The notes below the pieces were generated by a model. It was given only the letters and a program-made list of their open reading frames with translations, ran no database searches and was not told where the DNA came from. This document shows, piece after piece, positions 8,227-17,188 of a DNA stretch of 64,000 nucleotides. The stretch is from Bacillus sp. 2B10 (GTDB taxonomy: Bacteria > Pseudomonadota > Alphaproteobacteria > Sphingomonadales > Sphingomonadaceae): the NCBI GenBank assembly GCA_003946805.1, contig RPSH01000015.1:1-64000 (forward strand), in the 5' to 3' direction. Made by a program: the position numbers and the translations under genes. Every line of letters starts with the position of its first letter. Positions within the stretch are counted from its first letter, which is position 1.

Positions 8227-8865
8227 ATGATCCGGGGCACCTGCATCGTCGGCGTCCTGCTGGGACTGCTGACCGGCGGCTGCGGGGGGCGGGCGGTGGC
8301 ATCGTCCGGCGCCGCCGCTCCCGCCCGGCCCGATGGCGACGACTGGCGACGGGTGGCGACGCCGGCCGACCGCGACCGGTTGCGGCGGTGGCGCGATGCG
8401 TGGCTGACGGCATTGCCGCGCGCGCGGACGGCGGACCCGGGGGCGATCGCGGCGCAGGGTGCGTTGTTCGTGCCCGATGCCGCGCTGACCGGCGGGGCGC
8501 TGCCAGCCGGGCGCTATCGTTGCCGCGTCTACAAGCTGGGCGGCGCGGGCAGCGCGATGCGCGATTTCACTGCCTATCCCGCGTTCGACTGCGTCATCCG
8601 CGACGAAGGCCGTGTCCGCAGCTTCTACAAGGAAACCGGATCGCAGCGGCCGGTCGGGCTGCTGTTCCCCGATGGTGATCGCACTGTCTTCCTCGGCACG
8701 CTGCTGCTCGGCGACGAGCGCGCGGCGCTCCAGTATGGCCAGGATCGCGACCGCGACATGGCCGGCGTGCTGGAACGGATCGGCGAACGGCGCTGGCGGC
8801 TGGTCCTGCCCTACCCCCGGTTCGAATCGCTGCTCGACGTGGTGGAACTGGTGCCGGCGGAATAG
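8227..8865 (+). CDS. DUF4893 domain protein, exported
   Basis: The protein has 212 residues. A hydrophobic signal peptide ends in LLTGGCGG, so it may be a lipoprotein, although the lipobox is imperfect. The mature part (DWRRVATPADRDRLRRWRDAW ... FYKETGSQRPVGLLFPD) fits DUF4893, a family of unknown function found mainly in sphingomonads. It begins 7 bp after bdhA. Confidence 0.78.
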   Translation: MIRGTCIVGVLLGLLTGGCGGRAVASSGAAAPARPDGDDWRRVATPADRDRLRRWRDAWLTALPRARTADPGAIAAQGALFVPDAALTGGALPAGRYRCRVYKLGGAGSAMRDFTAYPAFDCVIRDEGRVRSFYKETGSQRPVGLLFPDGDRTVFLGTLLLGDERAALQYGQDRDRDMAGVLERIGERRWRLVLPYPRFESLLDVVELVPAE

Positions 8866-8934
8866 GGGACGATCGCCTTCGGCTTTCCGCGCCGGACCAC
8901 CGTTACTGCAGCCCGACGCCCGCCCCATTCATTA

Positions 8935-9085
8935 CCCCGGACTTGCTCGAGACCTCTGCGAACGTCTCGAACAGAGCCAACGCCTCGCCGTACCCCGGCG
9001 AAAGCCGGGGTCCAGTTGGAAAGGCTTTTCCGTATCTTACCAATGCCCCCCAACTGGGCTCCGGCCTCCGCTGGGGTGACGTTTT
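8935..9085. repeat. Family-B2 inverted repeat cluster in a 312-bp gene-free stretch
   Basis: Inverted CCCCGG/CCGGGG-type stems (ACCCCGGCGAAAGCCGGGGTCC and CCGGCCTCCGCTGGGGTGACG) flank an inner segment with CCAGTTGGAAAGGC. A near copy with the same inner bases lies at 44470-44565. No gene is seen between 8866 and 9177; this repeat fills most of it. Confidence 0.7.
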
Positions 9086-9177
9086 CATGCAGATGTATCA
9101 AAATCCAGCCGCGAGAGGCCCCAGCCTGCCGGGGCGACGTCCGCGAAGAGCGAAGGGATGCACCTCGACGGCAGACG

Positions 9178-9639
9178 CTACGCCAGCGTCCGCCGCACCG
9201 TCTCGTAACAATCGTCGATATGCGAATTGCCGACCAGCTTCATTGCTCCGAAGCTGATGCCGGCGGCAGCGATCTGTCCGGCGAACGGCACGAAGCGTAG
9301 CAGCGACTTGCTGGCATAGCGGGCGCCGACCCGGCGGATCAGCATCGTCACCACCCGCCGCGTGATCGATCGCCCGATCACCCCGTTGCCCAGGTTGGCG
9401 GCGATCAGCAGCACCTGCTTCGCACGATCGGGCTCCAGCGCCAGCACCTGCTTCTCGCTCAGGCCGAAACGGCTGCTGATATCCGGCAGCAATTTCGTCA
9501 GGATGTTGGCGTCGACGATCAGGTCGGCACCGGGCACGGGCACCGCCGCCGCCCCCGCCGATACCAGCGCCCGCTTGGTCACCAGCTTGCGCGCTTCGTC
9601 GCGCACGCGGTCGAGTTCGGTCAGCGAAGTGATCTGCAT
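9178..9639 (-). CDS. Hypothetical membrane-associated protein, DUF697-like
   Basis: This 153-residue protein has two hydrophobic, Gly/Ala-rich segments: around residues 25-45 (SAGAAAVPVPGADLIVD) and near the C-terminus (FVPFAGQIAAAGISFGAMKLVG). Together with an intervening FGLS-x-KQVLAL stretch they resemble DUF697, the tail domain of some GTPases. No GTPase domain is present. The start at 9639 is preceded by AGGGGG at good spacing; a start at 9660 would add seven residues. Function is unknown. Confidence 0.75.
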   Translation of the reverse strand: MQITSLTELDRVRDEARKLVTKRALVSAGAAAVPVPGADLIVDANILTKLLPDISSRFGLSEKQVLALEPDRAKQVLLIAANLGNGVIGRSITRRVVTMLIRRVGARYASKSLLRFVPFAGQIAAAGISFGAMKLVGNSHIDDCYETVRRTLA

Positions 9640-9740
9640 GGTTGCCCCCTGTGGTTGCATTGCCGCATCAACGCCGATCTTGCCAAGCGGCTCCCGATCC
9701 CTAGTCTCGCCGATATTCGATATTCAGGACGAACTTGCTG

Positions 9741-11879
9741 ATGATCGCACGGCTCGGCGCATTGCTCGCCACCACTGCTCTCGCGTTGCCACCGACTGCC
9801 GCCTTGCCGCAGACACCGGCTCCCACCGCCACCAGCGTCGATGCAACGCCGCTGACGGCGAAATGGCCGGGGCCGTATCAGGGGGTTCCGCCATGGGAAA
9901 AGGTGACGTCGGCGATGTTCCCCGCGGCATTCCCGGTGGCGATGGCCGAGATGCGCCGCGAGATCCACGCGATCCGCGACGACCGGCGGCCGGCGACGTT
10001 CCAGACCGTCATCGAGCCGATGGAACGGGCCGGCGACATGATGGACCGGGTCGGGGCGATGTGGGGCGTCTATACGAGCAACCTCGCGACGAAGGAGGTG
10101 CAGGCGCTCGATCGTGTCTGGTCGCCCATACGTTCGGCGTTCAACGACGAGCTGTTCCTCGATCTGAAGCTCTTCGCGCGGGTGAAGGCGGCCTATGATA
10201 CGCGTACGAAGCAACACCTGAACCCGCAGCAGCTGCGTCTGCTCGAGCGGACCTATCGCAGCTTCGTTCGGCGCGGCAGCCTGCTCACCGATGCGCAGCG
10301 CGCGCAGGTGACCGGCCTCAACCAGCAGCTCTCGGTCGCGTACAACGATTTCAGCACGAAGGTGCTGGCGGACGAGGAGACGTGGATCGTTGTCGACGAT
10401 GCGAAGCAACTGGCCGGTCTTCCCGACAGCTTCGTCGCCTCGCTGAAGGCGGCGGCCGAGGAGCGCAACCTGCCCGGCAAATGGGCGATCGTGAACACGC
10501 GGTCGTCGGTCGCGCCGGTGCTGACCTATGCCACCGACCGGGGTTTGCGCGAAAAGGTGTGGCGCGCGTTCGCGATGCGCGGCGACAACGGCAATGCCAA
10601 CGATACCAAGGGAACGATCGCGGCGATCCTGAAGCTGCGGCAGGAGCGCGCGAAGCTACTCGGATTCCGCAACCACGCCTGGCTGCGCATGGACGATACG
10701 ATGGCGGAGACGCCGGCAAATGCGAAAGCGCTGATGATGCGCGTCTGGCCCGCCGCCGTGGCGCGCGTGCGCGAGGAAGTGGCCGACATGCAGGCACTCG
10801 CCCGCAACGAGGGCGCGAACCTGACCATCGCGCCATGGGATTACCGCTTCTATGCGGAGAAGGTGCGCAAGGCGAAGTACGACCTCGATGAAAGCGAGGT
10901 GAAGCCGTATCTCCAGCTCGACAACATCGTACAGGCCGCCTTCTATGCCGCCGGCCGCCTCTACGACCTGAAATTCATCGAAAACACCGGGCAGATTCCG
11001 GTGTTCGAAAAGAATGTGCGGACGTTCGTCGTGACCGATACGAGGACGGGGCGGAACGTCGGTATCTTCTACCTCGACAATTTTGCGCGCAGCGGCAAAC
11101 GCTCGGGGGCATGGGCGACCCGCTATCGCGGGCAGCGGAAGTTCGGCGGCGAGACGAACGTACTGGCGTCGAACAACAACAACTTCGTCAAGGGTGCCGA
11201 CGGCCAGCCGACGCTCATCAGCCTCGACGATGCGACGACGCTGTTCCACGAATTCGGCCACGCGATCCATTCGCTGTTGCAGGACGTGACCTATCCCGGC
11301 CTGTCGGGAACGCCGCGCGACTTCGTCGAATATCCAAGCCAGGTGAACGAGAACTGGCTGCTGACCCGCGACGTGCTCGACCGGTTTGCCAGGCATTATC
11401 AGACGGGTAAGCCGATGCCGCAGGCATTGGTCGACAAGATCGAGAAGTCGTCGACCTTCAACCAGGGCTTCGCCACGGTCGAGTATCTCTCCTCGGCCAT
11501 TGTCGACATGGAATTGCACGATCGCGAAACCCCGGTAACCGACGTCGCCACGTTCGAGCGCGATACGCTGGACAAGATCGGTATGCCGAAGGAGATCGTG
11601 ATGCGGCACCGCCTGCCGCAGTTCAATCACCTGTTCGCGTCGGACGCCTATTCGGCGGGATATTATTCCTATCTGTGGTCGGAAACGATGGACGCCGATA
11701 CGTGGGCGGCGTTCGAAGCGACCGGCAATGTGTGGGACAAGGCGACGGCGGACCGTTTCCGCAAGACGCTGCTGGCGACGGGCAACGAAACCGATCGCAA
11801 GGAAGCCTATCGCGCCTTCCGCGGCCGAGACCCCGACGTGACCGCGCTGTTCAAGCGCCGCGGATTTCCGGTTCGGTGA
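9741..11879 (+). CDS. dcp: M3 family metallopeptidase, exported (peptidyl-dipeptidase Dcp-like)
   Basis: This 712-residue zinc peptidase of the thimet-oligopeptidase family cleaves short peptides. Residues 1-25 form a signal peptide (MIARLGALLATTALA ... ALPQ), so it is likely periplasmic. The HEFGH zinc motif is at 503-507, preceded by TLF and followed by the family segment DFVEYPSQVNENW, which holds the third ligand in M3 enzymes. The C-terminal YSAGYYSYLWSE box is typical of Dcp/OpdA. The start at 9741 is chosen over a TTG at 9735 because it gives a standard signal peptide. Confidence 0.9.
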   Translation: MIARLGALLATTALALPPTAALPQTPAPTATSVDATPLTAKWPGPYQGVPPWEKVTSAMFPAAFPVAMAEMRREIHAIRDDRRPATFQTVIEPMERAGDMMDRVGAMWGVYTSNLATKEVQALDRVWSPIRSAFNDELFLDLKLFARVKAAYDTRTKQHLNPQQLRLLERTYRSFVRRGSLLTDAQRAQVTGLNQQLSVAYNDFSTKVLADEETWIVVDDAKQLAGLPDSFVASLKAAAEERNLPGKWAIVNTRSSVAPVLTYATDRGLREKVWRAFAMRGDNGNANDTKGTIAAILKLRQERAKLLGFRNHAWLRMDDTMAETPANAKALMMRVWPAAVARVREEVADMQALARNEGANLTIAPWDYRFYAEKVRKAKYDLDESEVKPYLQLDNIVQAAFYAAGRLYDLKFIENTGQIPVFEKNVRTFVVTDTRTGRNVGIFYLDNFARSGKRSGAWATRYRGQRKFGGETNVLASNNNNFVKGADGQPTLISLDDATTLFHEFGHAIHSLLQDVTYPGLSGTPRDFVEYPSQVNENWLLTRDVLDRFARHYQTGKPMPQALVDKIEKSSTFNQGFATVEYLSSAIVDMELHDRETPVTDVATFERDTLDKIGMPKEIVMRHRLPQFNHLFASDAYSAGYYSYLWSETMDADTWAAFEATGNVWDKATADRFRKTLLATGNETDRKEAYRAFRGRDPDVTALFKRRGFPVR

Positions 11880-11900
11880 ATCCTCCCCGGCACGGGGTAG
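11879..11900. repeat. Degenerate family-A palindrome
   Basis: AATCCTCCCC followed by GGCAC and GGGG, then TAG instead of AGGATT: the right arm is eroded. It lies between the convergent dcp and PRC-barrel genes. Confidence 0.65.
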
Positions 11901-11904
11901 CCCG

Positions 11905-12474
11905 TCAGGGCGCCTCCGGCCAATGGGTCGCTTTCACCAGGGGCCTCCGGCGAATGTCGTCGGACGACAATTCCGTCCGCACCCCGTCCTTGCCGAAGCG
12001 CAATTCCGCCGGATCGAGTTGATGCAGCGTCTCGCCGACGCCGCCGACGCCGCCGGTGCTGACCACGACATAGGCGATGGCATTGTCGTGACAGCACAGC
12101 ATCGCATCGACCACCGTCCCGACCGCTTCGTCGTCCGGGCCGCTCACCCGCGCCCCGACGACGGCCCCCGCCGCATAGAGCGACGGCACCGCAGCCCGGG
12201 CGCTCGCGTCCGTGGCCGCGCTGCTGCCCTTGTCGTAGCTCGCCTGCCGCCCCAGCCAGCGCCAGATGCCGACCACGTTCACCACCGTCAGGAAAGCATT
12301 CGACAGCACCAGATTGGTCTGCCCGCTGCTGAACCCCACCGTCGTCCACGCGACGGACCCGATGCAGAACACCACGAATCCCCATCCGGTGATCCGCGCG
12401 CCGAGATTGGCGGCGGTCATCATCGCGGCGATCATCGTCGCGGTCGGCGCAATCCATCCGGCGAGATCGGCCAT
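11905..12474 (-). CDS. Membrane protein with C-terminal PRC-barrel domain
   Basis: This 189-residue protein starts with two to three hydrophobic segments within residues 5-75 (WIAPTATMIAAMMTAANLG, WGFVVFCIGSVAWTTVGF, AFLTVVNVVGIWRWL). A PRC-barrel-like domain follows at about 95-180 (VVGARVSGPDDEAVGTVVDAML ... DIRRRPLVKATHW). PRC-barrels bind partner molecules in photosynthetic reaction centres and RimM, but here no partner is evident. The join with a membrane region is uncommon. It is transcribed away from bkdA. Confidence 0.8.
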   Translation of the reverse strand: MADLAGWIAPTATMIAAMMTAANLGARITGWGFVVFCIGSVAWTTVGFSSGQTNLVLSNAFLTVVNVVGIWRWLGRQASYDKGSSAATDASARAAVPSLYAAGAVVGARVSGPDDEAVGTVVDAMLCCHDNAIAYVVVSTGGVGGVGETLHQLDPAELRFGKDGVRTELSSDDIRRRPLVKATHWPEAP

Positions 12475-12558
12475 TCTTTTCTCCGTTACACTTCAAGGTT
12501 ATACGGATAATATCCATCGCGGTTCCGCGCCGGTGCATCGACCCCCTCGCCAAACGCG

Positions 12559-12587
12559 TTGAAATTATATAACAAGCGTTTGTAACG
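12559..12587 (+). promoter_or_regulatory. Possible promoter of the bkd operon
   Basis: An AT-rich island (TTGAAATTATATAACAAGC) stands out in GC-rich sequence between the divergent PRC-barrel and bkdA genes. TTGAAA at 12559-12564 and TGTAAC at 12581-12586 have a 16-bp spacer. On the other strand TATAAT can serve the PRC-barrel gene, with no clear -35 box. Weak, sequence-only evidence. Confidence 0.35.
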
Positions 12588-12632
12588 AGTCTGCGCGCCC
12601 GGCAGGGGACAGAGCAGCGACATGGAGAGTGC

Positions 12633-13922
12633 ATGACCGGCGACAGCCGCACGAATATGCCGCGCCTCGCGCTGCACGTGCCCGAACCCAAATTCCGTCC
12701 CGGCGACGCGGTGGATTTCGCCGACGTGGCCGTGCCGCCCGCCGGCGCGCAGGCCCGGCCCGACACCGCCGCCGCGCCCGACAGCTTTCACGACCTGTCC
12801 TATACGCTGGTGCGCGTGCTCGACGATCAGGGGCAGGCGGTCGGTCCGTGGAACCCCCGGCTCGACCCCGACACGCTGCGGCAGATGCTGCGCAAGATGG
12901 CGATGGTCCGCGCGTTCGACGAGCGCATGTTCCGCGCGCAGCGGCAGGGCAAGACCAGCTTCTACATGAAGTGCACCGGCGAGGAGGCGATCGCGGTAGC
13001 GGGCACGATGGCGCTCGATCGCGACGACATGACCTTCCCCAGCTATCGTCAGCAGGGCATCCTCATCACGCGCGACTATCCGCTGATCGAGATGATGAAC
13101 CAGATCTATTCGAACCGCGGCGACAAGTTGCAGGGCAAGCAGTTGCCGATCATGTATTCGTCGAAGGATTTCGGCTTCTTCTCGATCTCCGGCAACCTGA
13201 CCACCCAATATCCGCAGGCGGTCGGCTGGGCGATGGCGTCGGCATCGAAGGGCGATACCCGGATCGCGGCGACATGGTGCGGCGAGGGGAGCACGGCCGA
13301 GGGCGACTTCCACTCGGCGCTGACCTTCGCCACCGTCTATCGCGCGCCGGTGATCTTCAACGTCGTTAACAACCAGTGGGCGATCAGCAGCTTTTCGGGT
13401 TTTGCGGGGGCGGAGGCGACGACCTTCGCCGCGCGGGCGATCGGCTATGGCATCGCCGGGCTGCGGGTCGACGGCAACGACGCGCTGGCGGTCTATGCCG
13501 CCACCGCATGGGCCGCGGAACGGGCGCGCACCAATCAGGGGCCGACGCTGATCGAGCACTTCACCTACCGTGCCGAGGGTCATTCGACATCCGACGATCC
13601 GTCGCAATATCGCTCCGCCGGCGAGCCGACCGCATGGCCGCTGGGCGATCCGGTCGCGCGCCTGAAAGGGCATCTCGTCGCGCTTGGCGAATGGGATGAC
13701 GAGCGCCATTCGGCGATGGACCGCGAGGTGGCCGAGGAAGTCCGGGCGGCGCAGAAGGCGGCGGAGGCCAACGGCATTCTCGGCCACGGCCTGCACCAGC
13801 CGCTCGACACGTTGTTCGACGGCGTGTTCGAAGCGATGCCGTGGCACCTGCGTGAGCAACAGGCGCAGATGATGGCCGAGGAGGAAGCCTCCGGCCGCCC
13901 CTGGGCGCGCAAGGAGGTTTGA
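12633..13922 (+). CDS. bkdA: Branched-chain 2-oxoacid dehydrogenase E1 alpha subunit
   Basis: This subunit binds thiamine diphosphate and decarboxylates the 2-oxoacids derived from valine, leucine and isoleucine. The 429-residue protein has the E1-alpha fold with the TPP-binding stretch GEGSTAEGDFHSALTFA (near 215) and the later NNQWAIS. The long N-terminal region before residue 80 and the YRAEGHSTSDDPSQYR phosphorylation-loop motif are typical of the branched-chain enzyme and not of pyruvate dehydrogenase. GGAGAG precedes the ATG. It is followed one base later by the E1 beta gene. Confidence 0.93.
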   Translation: MTGDSRTNMPRLALHVPEPKFRPGDAVDFADVAVPPAGAQARPDTAAAPDSFHDLSYTLVRVLDDQGQAVGPWNPRLDPDTLRQMLRKMAMVRAFDERMFRAQRQGKTSFYMKCTGEEAIAVAGTMALDRDDMTFPSYRQQGILITRDYPLIEMMNQIYSNRGDKLQGKQLPIMYSSKDFGFFSISGNLTTQYPQAVGWAMASASKGDTRIAATWCGEGSTAEGDFHSALTFATVYRAPVIFNVVNNQWAISSFSGFAGAEATTFAARAIGYGIAGLRVDGNDALAVYAATAWAAERARTNQGPTLIEHFTYRAEGHSTSDDPSQYRSAGEPTAWPLGDPVARLKGHLVALGEWDDERHSAMDREVAEEVRAAQKAAEANGILGHGLHQPLDTLFDGVFEAMPWHLREQQAQMMAEEEASGRPWARKEV

Positions 13923-13923
13923 C

Positions 13924-14937
13924 ATGGCGCGGATGAACATGATCCAGGCGATTAATTCCGCGATGGACGTCGTGATGGATCGCGATCCCGATGTCATCGT
14001 GATGGGCGAGGATGTCGGCTATTTCGGCGGCGTGTTCCGCGCCACCGCCGGCCTGCAGAACAAGTACGGCAAGACCCGCGTGTTCGACACGCCGATCACC
14101 GAATGCGGCATCATCGGTGTCGCGGTCGGCATGGGTGCCTATGGCCTGCGCCCGGTGCCCGAAATCCAGTTCGCCGATTACATCTATCCCGCGCTCGACC
14201 AGTTGGTCAGCGAGGCGGCCCGGTTGCGCTATCGCTCGGCGGGCGACTTCACCGCGCCGATCACGGTGCGCTCGCCCTTCGGCGGCGGCATCTTCGGTGG
14301 GCAGACCCACAGCCAGTCGCCCGAGGGCATCTTCACCCATGTCAGCGGCATCAAGACGGTGATCCCGTCGACACCCTATGATGCCAAGGGGCTGCTGATC
14401 GCGGCGATCGAGGATAACGACCCGGTCCTCTTCTTCGAACCCAAGCGCATCTACAACGGCCCTTTCGACGGCAATTGGGACAAGCCGGCGCAGAACTGGT
14501 CGAAGCATCCGGGCGGCGAAGTGCCCGAGGATTATTACCGCATCGAGCTGGGCAAGGCGAAGATCGTGCGCGAGGGCGGCGACCTGACCATCCTGGCCTA
14601 CGGCACAATGGTCCATGTCGCACAGGCGACGGTCGAAGCGGCCGGGATCGATGCCGAAATCCTCGACCTGCGCACGCTGGTTCCGCTCGACATCGACGCG
14701 ATCGAGGCGTCGGTGAAGAAGACCGGGCGCTGCATGATCGTGCACGAAGCGACGCGGACGGGCGGCTTCGGCGCCGAGCTGTCGGCGCTGGTGCAGGAAC
14801 GCTGCTTCCACCATCTCGAAGCGCCGATCGAGCGCGTGACCGGCTTCGACACGCCGTATCCGCACAGCCTCGAATGGGCGTATTTCCCGGGGCCGGTCCG
14901 CATCGGACAGGCACTCAAGAAGATCATGCAGGACTGA
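13924..14937 (+). CDS. bkdB: Branched-chain 2-oxoacid dehydrogenase E1 beta subunit
   Basis: The 337-residue partner of BkdA forms the alpha2beta2 E1. The beginning MARMNMIQAINSAMDVVMD, the GEDVGYFGGVFRAT motif near residue 34 and the C-terminal transketolase domain (DLRTLVPLDIDAIEASVKKTGR) identify it. GVFRATAGLQ and PFGGGIFGGQTHSQSPE are the branched-chain version of these motifs. It starts one base after the bkdA stop. Confidence 0.93.
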   Translation: MARMNMIQAINSAMDVVMDRDPDVIVMGEDVGYFGGVFRATAGLQNKYGKTRVFDTPITECGIIGVAVGMGAYGLRPVPEIQFADYIYPALDQLVSEAARLRYRSAGDFTAPITVRSPFGGGIFGGQTHSQSPEGIFTHVSGIKTVIPSTPYDAKGLLIAAIEDNDPVLFFEPKRIYNGPFDGNWDKPAQNWSKHPGGEVPEDYYRIELGKAKIVREGGDLTILAYGTMVHVAQATVEAAGIDAEILDLRTLVPLDIDAIEASVKKTGRCMIVHEATRTGGFGAELSALVQERCFHHLEAPIERVTGFDTPYPHSLEWAYFPGPVRIGQALKKIMQD

Positions 14938-14942
14938 CCGCC

Positions 14943-16298
14943 ATGGCACGTTTCTCTTTCCGCCTGCCCGACATCGGCGAAGGCATTTCCGAGGCCGAGA
15001 TCGTCGCATGGCATGTCGCCGTGGGCGACCGCGTCGAGGAAGACGGCCGGCTGGCCGACATGATGACCGACAAGGCGACGGTCGAGATGGAAAGCCCGGT
15101 CGCGGGCACCGTCGTCGAACTGGCCGGTGAACCGGGCGACCAGGTCGCGATCGGTGCGACGCTGGTGGTGATCGAAACCGAAGCCGAGGTCGTGCAACCG
15201 GCGGAGCCCGAGCGGGTCGAGGCGGAGAATCCGGGGGTAGAGGAAGTCGCGACTTCGTCAGTAACGGAACGGCAAGATCCTCCCCGGCACGGGGAGGGGG
15301 ACCATGCGCAACATGGTGGAGTGGGGGCGCCGCTGGACGCAACACCCGCCGATGTTTCGCAGGAGGCCGCCCCCCTCCACCATCCGGCTGCGCCGGACGG
15401 TCCCACTCCCCGTTCCGGGGAGGACCGGGTTCTTGCCTCCCCCGCCGTGCGCGCCCGTGCCAAGGACCTCGGCATCGACCTCTCCGCCGTACACCATGAC
15501 GGCCACCACATCCGCCATGCTGATCTCGACGCCTACCTCCGCTACGGCAGCGCGCAGGGGTATCGCGCGCCCAACGCGTCGCGCGCCCGCCCGGACGAGA
15601 CCGTAAAGGTCATCGGCATGCGCCGCCGCATCGCCGAGAACATGGCGGCGGCCAAGCGCCACATCCCGCATTTCACTTATGTCGAGGAGATCGATGTCAC
15701 CGCGCTGGAGGCGATGCGCGCCGACCTCAATGCGGCACGCGGGCAGCGGCCGAAGCTGACGATGTTGCCGCTGCTGATCGTCGCGATCTGCCGCACGCTG
15801 CCCAACTTTCCAATGCTGAACGCCCGGTACGACGACGAAGCCGGGGTCGTGACCCGCTTCGGCAGCGTCCATCTGGGCATGGCGGCGCAGACCGATGCCG
15901 GGCTGATGGTGCCGGTGATCCGCGACGCCCAGGACCTCAATCCGTGGCAGCTCGCGACCGAAATCGTACGGCTGGCTGAGGCGGCGCGGACCGGCAAGGC
16001 GAAGTCGGAGGAACTGTCGGGCGGGACGATCACGATCACCTCGCTCGGGCCGCTGGGCGGGGTCGCGACGACGCCGGTCATCAACCGGCCCGAAGTTGCC
16101 ATCATCGGCCCGAACCGCATCGTCGAGCGCCCCGTGTTCCGCGCGCGGGCTGGCGGCGGCGAGGAGATCGTGAAGGCCAAGCTGATGAACCTGTCGATCA
16201 GCTGCGACCACCGCGTCGTCGACGGCCATGACGCCGCCAGCTATGTCCAGGCATTGAAGCGGCTGATCGAAACGCCGGTGCTGCTGTTCGCCGATTGA
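14943..16298 (+). CDS. bkdC: Branched-chain 2-oxoacid dehydrogenase E2 (lipoamide acyltransferase), linker enlarged by a repeat
   Basis: E2 passes the acyl group from E1 to CoA. The 451-residue protein has one lipoyl domain (residues 1-78, lipoylated Lys44 in DKATVEME), a linker, a peripheral subunit-binding domain (about 165-202, ASPAVRARAKDLGIDL) and the acyltransferase core with CDHRVVDGHD (catalytic His423). The linker at residues 112-161 is encoded by a complete family-A palindromic element (15277-15424), giving a peptide with His, Gly and Asp in place of the usual Pro/Ala linker. The frame stays open, so the protein is probably functional. No E3 gene follows. Confidence 0.9.
   Translation: MARFSFRLPDIGEGISEAEIVAWHVAVGDRVEEDGRLADMMTDKATVEMESPVAGTVVELAGEPGDQVAIGATLVVIETEAEVVQPAEPERVEAENPGVEEVATSSVTERQDPPRHGEGDHAQHGGVGAPLDATPADVSQEAAPLHHPAAPDGPTPRSGEDRVLASPAVRARAKDLGIDLSAVHHDGHHIRHADLDAYLRYGSAQGYRAPNASRARPDETVKVIGMRRRIAENMAAAKRHIPHFTYVEEIDVTALEAMRADLNAARGQRPKLTMLPLLIVAICRTLPNFPMLNARYDDEAGVVTRFGSVHLGMAAQTDAGLMVPVIRDAQDLNPWQLATEIVRLAEAARTGKAKSEELSGGTITITSLGPLGGVATTPVINRPEVAIIGPNRIVERPVFRARAGGGEEIVKAKLMNLSISCDHRVVDGHDAASYVQALKRLIETPVLLFAD
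15277..15424. repeat. Paired family-A palindromic element inside bkdC
   Basis: The left arm (ATCCTCCCCGGCACGGGG ... GACCATGCGCAACATGGTGG) and right arm (CCCCCTCCACCATC ... GGTCCCACTCCCCGTTCCGG) are inverted copies. They match the intergenic paired elements at 17048 and 29461. It is translated as residues 112-161 of BkdC. Confidence 0.88.
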
Positions 16299-16342
16299 TC
16301 CGGGTCGGCGGGTGGTCCCGTTCGGATGCGGAGGAACTGGGC

Positions 16343-17047
16343 ATGGGAGAAAGGTTGATCATCGCGGCGATGATGCTGGCGGCGATCGCGCCGCCGGCGG
16401 TCGCGCAGAAGGCGTCCGACTATGCGTTCGAATATACCTATCCGGTGCAGGCCGCCCGGATCCCGCGGCTGAAGGCATGGCTGGAGGCGGAAAAGGCGAA
16501 GCGACATGCGTGGCTCGCCCGGACTGCGGCCGATGCACGCCGGGAAGCGAAGGCGGCAGGCGCGCCGTTCCGGGCGTACGACATGCAGACCGGATGGGAG
16601 GTCGTGGCCGATACGCCGCGCTTCCTCAGCCTGTCCTCGGCCAGCTACAGCGATACCGGCGGCGCGCATGGCAACGGGTCGTCGGGCGGACTGGTATGGG
16701 ACAAGCGGGCGGCGCGGCGGATCGCTGCCACGTCGTTGTTCGTCTCGGCCGCTGCGTTCCAGTCGGCGGTGATGACGCCATGGTGCCGCTGGATGCGTGC
16801 CGAGCGGACCCGCCGCGTGGGCGCGGACGCGGGCGATACGATCTTCGGCCAATGCCCGCCGATCAAGGACGTGACGGTGCTGCCCGGCTCGTCGAACGGT
16901 CGCAGCTTCGACCGGATCGGCGTGATCGCCGACCAGTATGTCGTCGGTTCCTATGCCGAGGGTCCGTATGAGCACACGCTGCCGGTGACCGCGGCGGTGC
17001 TGCGCGCGGTGAAGCCGGAGTACCGCGCGGCGTTTGCGGTGCGATAG
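16343..17047 (+). CDS. Exported DUF4163/DUF3298 (RsiV-like) domain protein
   Basis: The 234-residue protein has a signal peptide (MGERLIIAAMMLAAIAPPAVA). The mature part fits the DUF4163 plus DUF3298 layout: DYAFEYTYPVQAARIPRLKAWLE, then FLSLSSASYSDTGGAHGN, then a KPEYRAAF end. In RsiV these domains bind lysozyme, but here there is no sigma-factor gene nearby, so the role is unknown. The start at 16343 follows GGAGG at 8-base spacing. Confidence 0.8.
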   Translation: MGERLIIAAMMLAAIAPPAVAQKASDYAFEYTYPVQAARIPRLKAWLEAEKAKRHAWLARTAADARREAKAAGAPFRAYDMQTGWEVVADTPRFLSLSSASYSDTGGAHGNGSSGGLVWDKRAARRIAATSLFVSAAAFQSAVMTPWCRWMRAERTRRVGADAGDTIFGQCPPIKDVTVLPGSSNGRSFDRIGVIADQYVVGSYAEGPYEHTLPVTAAVLRAVKPEYRAAFAVR

Positions 17048-17184
17048 AATCCTCCCCGGCACGGGGAGGGGGACCATGCGCAGCATGGTGGAGGGGGGTG
17101 TCGACCTACGATGCCGTTGCGTTCGCGGCGAACCCCCTCCACCACCGCTTCGCGGCGGTCCCCCTCCCCGTGCCGGGGAGGACC
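17048..17184. repeat. Paired family-A palindromic element
   Basis: Left arm AATCCTCCCCGGCACGGGGAGG, then GACCATGCGCAGCATGGTGG; right arm with CCACCGCTTCGCGGCGGTCC and CCTCCCCGTGCCGGGGAGGA. The inner segment resembles the copy at 29461. It lies between two convergent genes. Confidence 0.85.
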
Positions 17185-17188
17185 TGCA

